Positions 6,122 through 6,712 of a DNA stretch of 6,712 bases are shown here, piece after piece. A model generated the notes under the pieces. That model searched no databases, was not told where the DNA came from, and saw nothing but the letters and a program-made list of their open reading frames with translations. The stretch is taken from contig JAAFHQ010000336.1 in the NCBI GenBank assembly GCA_013298445.1, positions 1 through 6,712 of the forward strand. Reading direction: 5' to 3'. Source of the DNA: Chitinophagales bacterium (lineage in GTDB: Bacteria; Bacteroidota; Bacteroidia; Chitinophagales; Saprospiraceae). Made by a program: the position numbers and the translations under genes. Position 1 is the stretch's first letter, and each line of letters opens with the position of its first letter.

Positions 6122-6265
6122 TGTGATCCCGGACATAGGATTTCGGGGCAAACGTCCCAGATTTTCATAGAACTACCAAAGCGACATTTTTTTACCACAA
6201 AGGAAAAAAATGTCGCTTTGGTAGTTCTATCTAAAATAAAAATTATTCCCACGAAAAAAACCACC
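6122..6265 (+). other. Spacer between serC and the putative metallopeptidase gene
   Basis: This 144-nt gap contains the perfect 27-bp inverted repeat at 6167-6230. Before it, a GC-richer stretch (6124-6160) holds only short imperfect pairings such as GGGG/TCCC around 6145-6158. No TAnnTTTG promoter box was found on the plus strand, so the downstream gene may be transcribed by readthrough from serC or from an unrecognised promoter. The frame shared with serC remains open across the whole gap but has no ATG. Confidence 0.5.
6167..6230. repeat. Perfect 27-bp inverted repeat with 10-nt loop (long hairpin)
   Basis: Bases 6167-6193 are the exact reverse complement of 6204-6230, separated by the loop ACCACAAAGG (6194-6203). 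The outer stem contains AACTACCAAAGCGACA and the loop-proximal seven pairs are all T/A. The layout is not a classic terminator: the T run is inside the stem next to the loop, and A-rich sequence follows on the plus strand (6233-6242). It may still block RNA polymerase or protect the serC mRNA 3' end. A small palindromic repeat mobilised elsewhere in the genome is the main alternative; no target-site duplication was seen. Confidence 0.9.
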
Positions 6266-6712
6266 GTGCTCTCTTCCTCCATTGAACTAGGCGGTCAATC
6301 CATCCCGGTCAAAGTCATCCACGAACGCCGGAGCTCCTTTCGCGCAGCCACCGGGAAGCAAGGCTTCATCTTGCGTTTGCCCAAACGCCTGGACAAAAGT
6401 GGAGAAAAACGCGCCTGGGAATGGTTTGAAAGCTGGGCTAAAGCACTCCATCGGGATAAGCCCGATTTTTTCCAGCGTTTTTTAAGCAAACAATACAACG
6501 ATGGTGATGTCATACAGGTAGGCAGTCGCCAATATACGCTGGGCATCAACCTCGAAGATCGGGCTTCCCATACCGCCAAGTTGCATCCCAATCGTTACAT
6601 TCAATTGAATTTGGTGCGTTCAGTCTCGGAGGAGGAACAGCACAAAGCCGCAGCCACCCTCCTCAGCCGCCTGATTGGCCAGGATTTTTTACCAGAATTT
6701 TCTCGCCGCGTG
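6266..6712 (+). CDS. Putative YgjP-like (DUF45/M48-type) metallopeptidase, N-terminal part, cut by window edge
   Basis: The frame is open for 149 codons from GTG at 6266 to the window end. No in-frame ATG exists between the serC stop and this point; TTG at 6218 is the other candidate but lies inside the hairpin. The N-terminus (IELGGQSIPVKVIHERRSSF) is followed by GFILRLPKRL, resembling the opening of YgjP-type peptidase domains, where a basic RR-S-R segment precedes a beta strand ending in a proline. Residues 46-74 (WEWFESWAKALHRDKPDFFQ) fit the helix before the family's central region. The part that would decide it, a zinc-binding HExxH with a downstream histidine, is beyond the right edge. 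The coding nature is well supported by codon pattern; the family call is tentative and based on resemblance only. Confidence 0.62.
   Translation, partial: MLSSSIELGGQSIPVKVIHERRSSFRAATGKQGFILRLPKRLDKSGEKRAWEWFESWAKALHRDKPDFFQRFLSKQYNDGDVIQVGSRQYTLGINLEDRASHTAKLHPNRYIQLNLVRSVSEEEQHKAAATLLSRLIGQDFLPEFSRRV

Noticed and set aside
6122..6265. Readthrough fusion of SerC with the downstream protein
   Set aside because: SerC ends at its normal length and the intervening codons would translate a perfect palindrome; the open frame is better explained by chance.
1..6712. CRISPR arrays, tRNA or rRNA genes, insertion sequences, phage genes or attachment sites
   Set aside because: None were recognised on either strand: no regularly spaced repeats, no transposase or integrase motifs, and the only long inverted repeat is the isolated hairpin after serC.

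Overview
The window looks like chromosomal DNA of a Bacteroidota bacterium. The pointers are promoter-like TAnnTTTG boxes at three gene starts, no obvious Shine-Dalgarno sequences, a DUF2911 protein, a small cysteine-rich protein of the Bacteroidota-type HYC_CC_PP kind, and a Uma2-family protein. A Saprospiraceae/Haliscomenobacter-like source is my guess from overall resemblance; the sequence does not prove it. No rRNA, tRNA, CRISPR array, integrase or insertion sequence was seen.

Left part (1-4253, minus strand): a probable metal-efflux cluster, read right to left. It starts with a 148-residue secreted or membrane-anchored protein with three CC pairs and a PPP motif (3807-4253). Next is a secreted DUF2911 protein with a helical, TPR-like C-terminus (2812-3702). 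After a 10-nt gap comes a large RND transporter of the CusA/CzcA family (1-2801), which runs off the left edge. The transporter keeps the three periplasmic methionines that bind Cu(I)/Ag(I) in E. coli CusA, so copper or silver export is the best reading. Compared with E. coli CusA it has about four extra hydrophobic helices and a periplasmic insertion made of 8-residue repeats. The adaptor (CusB) and outer-membrane channel (CusC) genes are not visible and may lie beyond the left edge.

Middle (4313-5047): a Uma2-family (DUF820, PD-(D/E)XK-like) protein on the minus strand, AT-rich and unrelated in function to its neighbours. It is transcribed divergently from serC across a 144-nt shared promoter region. 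It has the best promoter in the window, TTTG-N19-TATTTTTG, so close to the start codon that the mRNA may be leaderless or nearly so.

Right part (5048-6712, plus strand): a complete serC (phosphoserine aminotransferase, serine and possibly PLP biosynthesis). A 144-nt spacer follows, dominated by a perfect 27-bp inverted repeat with a 10-nt loop. Last is the 5' part of a gene that resembles YgjP-type (DUF45/M48-like) metallopeptidases, cut by the right edge before the catalytic motif.

The strongest leads are the metal-efflux module with its two uncharacterised accessory proteins, the unusual architecture of the transporter, and the long perfect hairpin after serC.
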